Shown one piece after another: positions 61,705 through 64,000 of a stretch of 64,000 bases of DNA. The notes under the pieces were generated by a model. The model did not search any database and was not told where the DNA came from. It saw only the letters and a program-made list of their open reading frames with translations. Position 1 is the first letter of the stretch; the number at the start of each line of letters is the position of its first letter. Position numbers and translations under genes: made by a program. The DNA comes from Peribacillus sp. Bi96 (GTDB taxonomy: Bacteria > Bacillota > Bacilli > Bacillales > DSM-1321), in contig NZ_CAKKLV010000006.1 of the NCBI RefSeq assembly GCF_918698115.1, positions 186,001-250,000 on the forward strand. The letters are read 5' to 3'.

Positions 61705-62283
61705 ATGAACCAGCACATTGAAATTGAATACAAAAACCTCTTAAACGAAAAAGAATTTCGTCAACTGATCGATTATTTTCATATCGATGTCTCGAGCTTT
61801 GCATCACAGAAAAATCATTATTTCGATACAGTGGAATTCCATCTGAAAAATCAGAACTCTGCGCTTCGGATCAGGGAAAAAAATGGGCATTTCGAGCTGA
61901 CTTTAAAGCAGCCTGCGACTGAGGGATTATTGGAAACGAATCAAGAGATCACTGAAGAAACCGCTCATGCATTCCTGAATCATAATGCTTTCCCGGATGG
62001 GGTGATCCAACATCTTATCCTCGAAAGCGGAATCAATCCTGAAGACTTTACCTGTTTTGGGACCCTACAGACGGACCGGTTTGAATTTCCATACGAAATG
62101 GGTTTACTTGTTTTGGATCATAGTTCGTATGTGAATCAGGAAGACTTTGAGCTTGAATATGAAGTGACGGACGCAAAAGCTGGAAAAAAAATTTTCCAGA
62201 CTCTCCTTGAAACCCTTCAAATTCCAGAAAGAGAAACCGAAAATAAAGTTAAGAGGTTTTTTCGTGCCAAATTCCAGGGCTAA
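61705..62283 (+). CDS. yjbK: YjbK-like CYTH-domain triphosphatase
   Basis: A 192-aa CYTH protein. HIEIEYKNLL is the ExExK signature at the N-terminus, with SALRIREKNGHFELTLKQP and a C-terminal FELEYEV pair of acidic residues that bind metal and triphosphate. Members hydrolyse inorganic triphosphate or thiamine triphosphate. AAAGGAAGAAACAC precedes the ATG at 61705. It is followed at 33 bases by the transglycosylase gene, as in B. subtilis. Confidence 0.88.
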   Translation: MNQHIEIEYKNLLNEKEFRQLIDYFHIDVSSFASQKNHYFDTVEFHLKNQNSALRIREKNGHFELTLKQPATEGLLETNQEITEETAHAFLNHNAFPDGVIQHLILESGINPEDFTCFGTLQTDRFEFPYEMGLLVLDHSSYVNQEDFELEYEVTDAKAGKKIFQTLLETLQIPERETENKVKRFFRAKFQG

Positions 62284-62316
62284 TCCTGCTTGAACCCATT
62301 TGCGGAGGTGGAGAGT

Positions 62317-62967
62317 TTGAAAATCCAAGATTTCAAAACATTTATGGAATTGCAGGCGATTCAGCAATTTACAAACGGAAACATCACAAATACTCATTCA
62401 TCCCGTTCCATTTTCCAGGACATGATGTCGGAGCTGGTTTCGAGTGATAGTCTTCAAGGCACTTCTCAGACATTGGGTTCCTTATTAACCAATGTGGAAA
62501 CGGAAGCAAGGAACTTACTCCAATCCAGCAGCCTTACATCCATTAATCCGATAGCCACTGCCCATACTAACCATGAGACTAGCGAATCCGGCACAAATTA
62601 CGATGAAATCATCAGCAAGGCGGCCACTTTATATAATCTCCCGGAAAAATTGATTAAGTCGATCATTAAACAAGAATCGAACTTCGACCCAAATGCTACC
62701 AGTTATGCTGGTGCAACTGGGCTTATGCAGTTAATGCCGGCAACGGCAAGGAGCCTCGGAGTGAATGATCTCACAGATCCAGAACAAAACATCATGGGCG
62801 GGAGTAAATATTTAAGTCAAATGCTGGCCCGTTATGAAGGGGACATCCAAATCGCCCTTGCTGCATATAATGCAGGACCAGGAAATGTAGACAAGTATAA
62901 CGGCATTCCACCCTTTAAGGAAACACAGAATTATGTTCAAAAAGTGTATGGCACATTTTCAAACTAA
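62317..62967 (+). CDS. yjbJ: YjbJ-like lytic transglycosylase (SLT domain)
   Basis: A 216-aa protein with a C-terminal soluble lytic transglycosylase domain: SIIKQESNFDPNATSYAGAT has the catalytic Glu, then GLMQLMPATARSLGV and AYNAGPGNVDKYNGIPPFKE. The first 90 residues are a low-complexity Ser/Thr-rich linker without an obvious signal peptide. I choose a TTG at 62317 with GGAGG eight bases upstream. It cleaves peptidoglycan glycan chains. How it leaves the cell is unclear. Confidence 0.85.
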   Translation: MKIQDFKTFMELQAIQQFTNGNITNTHSSRSIFQDMMSELVSSDSLQGTSQTLGSLLTNVETEARNLLQSSSLTSINPIATAHTNHETSESGTNYDEIISKAATLYNLPEKLIKSIIKQESNFDPNATSYAGATGLMQLMPATARSLGVNDLTDPEQNIMGGSKYLSQMLARYEGDIQIALAAYNAGPGNVDKYNGIPPFKETQNYVQKVYGTFSN

Positions 62968-62973
62968 CGAAAG

Positions 62974-63008
62974 CTGACCCTGTTATTTTTGATGGGTCAG
63001 TTTTTTCA
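62974..63008 (+). terminator. Terminator of the yjbK-yjbJ unit
   Basis: CTGACCC, loop, GGGTCAGTTTTTTC right after the transglycosylase stop. Confidence 0.82.
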
Positions 63009-63192
63009 TGTTATTTTTCAAGACAGACAGAAAAAAAAGCATCGCCCCCAAAAAAGCAGCCTTTATAGTCCATTCCCCTGTGTCATACTACAGATGTAAA
63101 ATTTTCTTCAAGCTATATATTTGTTATATCAGTACGTCATTGATAAAATATGAATAAATATCAACCATCTTTCTTTAAAAGGAGTAATCAAC

Positions 63193-63597
63193 ATGACGCA
63201 AGGGAACCCTACACCATATGAATTAATTGGAGAAGGGCAATTACACAGGTTAATTGATTTGTTTTACTCCAACGTTAGTCAACACCCGGATCTCCAGCCG
63301 ATTTTCCCTGTCGATTTAACAGAAACGGTCCGTAAGCAAAAACAATTTATGACTCAATATTTAGGTGGCCCCTCTTTATATACTGAAGAACATGGCCATC
63401 CAATGTTGCGGGCTCGACATATACCTTTTGAAATTACACCAGAACGTGCGAAAGCATGGCTATCATGTATGTATCAAGCTATGGACGAAGTGGGCCTTGA
63501 GGGTGAAATTAGGGAATTTTTCTACCACCGCCTTTATTTGACGGCACAACATATGATCAATTCATCCGGTATGGACGGGAAAGGAGAAGACAGTTGA
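63193..63597 (+). CDS. yjbI: Truncated hemoglobin, group II (YjbI)
   Basis: A 134-aa single-domain 2-on-2 globin. The B-E helices hold [20 protein letters not shown] and [20 protein letters not shown], and the proximal His is in [20 protein letters not shown]. The length and the YLGGP motif match YjbI. It binds oxygen and may protect against oxidation. The gene overlaps the start of spxH by 4 bases, so the two are coupled. AAAAGGAGTAATCAAC precedes the ATG. Confidence 0.92.
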   Translation: MTQGNPTPYELIGEGQLHRLIDLFYSNVSQHPDLQPIFPVDLTETVRKQKQFMTQYLGGPSLYTEEHGHPMLRARHIPFEITPERAKAWLSCMYQAMDEVGLEGEIREFFYHRLYLTAQHMINSSGMDGKGEDS

Positions 63598-64000
63598 GCG
63601 CACATAAACCAGTTTTCAATGTTTCTGATTGGATCAAAACGCAGCATTGCTATGATATAGGAAAAAAGCCAATTGAAATTTATGTTTTTATTGATCCGCT
63701 TTGTCCCGAGTGCTGGGGCTTAGAACCAATTATTCGAAAATTACAGATAGAATATGGCCAATTATTCAGTTTACGCCATGTTTTAAGCGGTAAAATCGAT
63801 TCTCTTAATATGGGGAAAAATAAAAATTATGAAAACCTTGCTCAAGTTTGGGAAAAGACAGCCAGCCGCTCAGGAATGTCCTGTGACGGAAGCCTTTGGT
63901 CTGAAAACCCAATCTCTTCTCCATATACAGCTTCCATCGCCATTAAAGCAGCAGAATTGCAGGGCCGTAAATTGGCCATTCGCTTTTTAAGACAGCTACA
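63594..64000 (+). CDS. spxH: SpxH/YjbH adaptor protein (N-terminal part, runs off window)
   Basis: The first 135 codons of a DsbA-like thioredoxin-fold protein. It carries the C37-P-E-C40 motif in [16 protein letters not shown], which is diagnostic of YjbH/SpxH. SpxH binds the regulator Spx and delivers it to ClpXP for degradation. The start is a TTG at 63594 that overlaps the yjbI stop, with AAAGGAGAAGACAG upstream. The remaining half lies beyond the window. Confidence 0.92.
   Translation, partial: MSAHKPVFNVSDWIKTQHCYDIGKKPIEIYVFIDPLCPECWGLEPIIRKLQIEYGQLFSLRHVLSGKIDSLNMGKNKNYENLAQVWEKTASRSGMSCDGSLWSENPISSPYTASIAIKAAELQGRKLAIRFLRQL

Overview
The window reads as chromosome of a spore-forming, low-GC Gram-positive bacterium of the Bacillus group, closest in feel to Peribacillus / Bacillus simplex-type genomes. 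The evidence is AGGAGG-type ribosome sites before almost every gene, many sporulation genes (cotH and a cotG-like partner, cotX, cotW, cotO, spoVIF, yjcZ, spoVAC-AD-AEb), sigma-K-like promoters, a FapR operator at fabI, and gene blocks in the same order as the Bacillus subtilis yjbH-yjbP and yjcA-yjcH regions. The genus is an inference from remembered families; no database was searched.

Layout. 0-3 kb: a sulfate ABC transporter (sbp-cysT-cysW-cysA, minus strand) with its promoter and a terminator inside the leader. 3.2-7.1 kb: tryptophan catabolism genes (amino-acid permease, kynA, kynB, a nadD-like adenylyltransferase) behind a broken kynU. 7-20 kb: mixed metabolic genes (carboxylesterase, MerR regulator, SulP transporter, GH1 glycosidase, old-yellow-enzyme reductase, a HesB-fold protein, sugar-type dehydrogenase, SDR, drug exporter, hydroxyacid dehydrogenase). 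20-24 kb: metallo-beta-lactamase-fold hydrolase, TRM11-like methyltransferase, and the divergent coat pair cotH / cotG-like. 24-27 kb: DUF3870, acyl-CoA dehydrogenase and class III CoA-transferase genes. 27-36 kb: NrnA-like phosphoesterase, a sulfonate-type ABC transporter, a Pip/YhgE membrane protein, a YetF-type protein, a DJ-1/PfpI protein and truA. 36.6-43.8 kb: a molybdenum hydroxylase (xanthine dehydrogenase) operon pucD-C-E-A-B. On one side lies a decayed tRNA-Val copy. On the other lie a decayed tyrosine-recombinase fragment and an intact tRNA-Val(GAC). 44-51 kb: pgpA-like, yjcH-yjcG-yjcF, cotW-like, cotX, the UvrD-type helicase yjcD, spoVIF and yjcZ. 51-55 kb: spoVA2-type operon, a poly-asparagine peptide, yjcA and two cotO family genes. 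55.7-64 kb: fabI, mgtE, prpE, a pseudouridine synthase, nadK, relQ, a CYTH protein, a lytic transglycosylase, truncated hemoglobin and the start of spxH.

How the genes fit together. Three separate sulfur uptake systems (sulfate ABC, SulP, sulfonate-type ABC) lie in one 31-kb stretch. About a dozen genes belong to late sporulation, and several share AC-N16/17-CATANNNTA promoters that I read as sigma-K. The 55-64 kb end is conserved housekeeping and stress biology (ppGpp, NADP, Spx adaptor, fatty acid synthesis). The most interesting points are the candidate tRNA-bounded island carrying the xanthine dehydrogenase operon, the cotH/cotG-like pair with a 39-nt repeat array open in more than one frame, the decayed kynureninase, and several small elements (LexA-like box over a WYL mini-protein, terminators inside leaders, an (AAT)n poly-Asn coat-like peptide). 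I did not find a CRISPR array, an intact transposon, a prophage, or a clearly new defence system.
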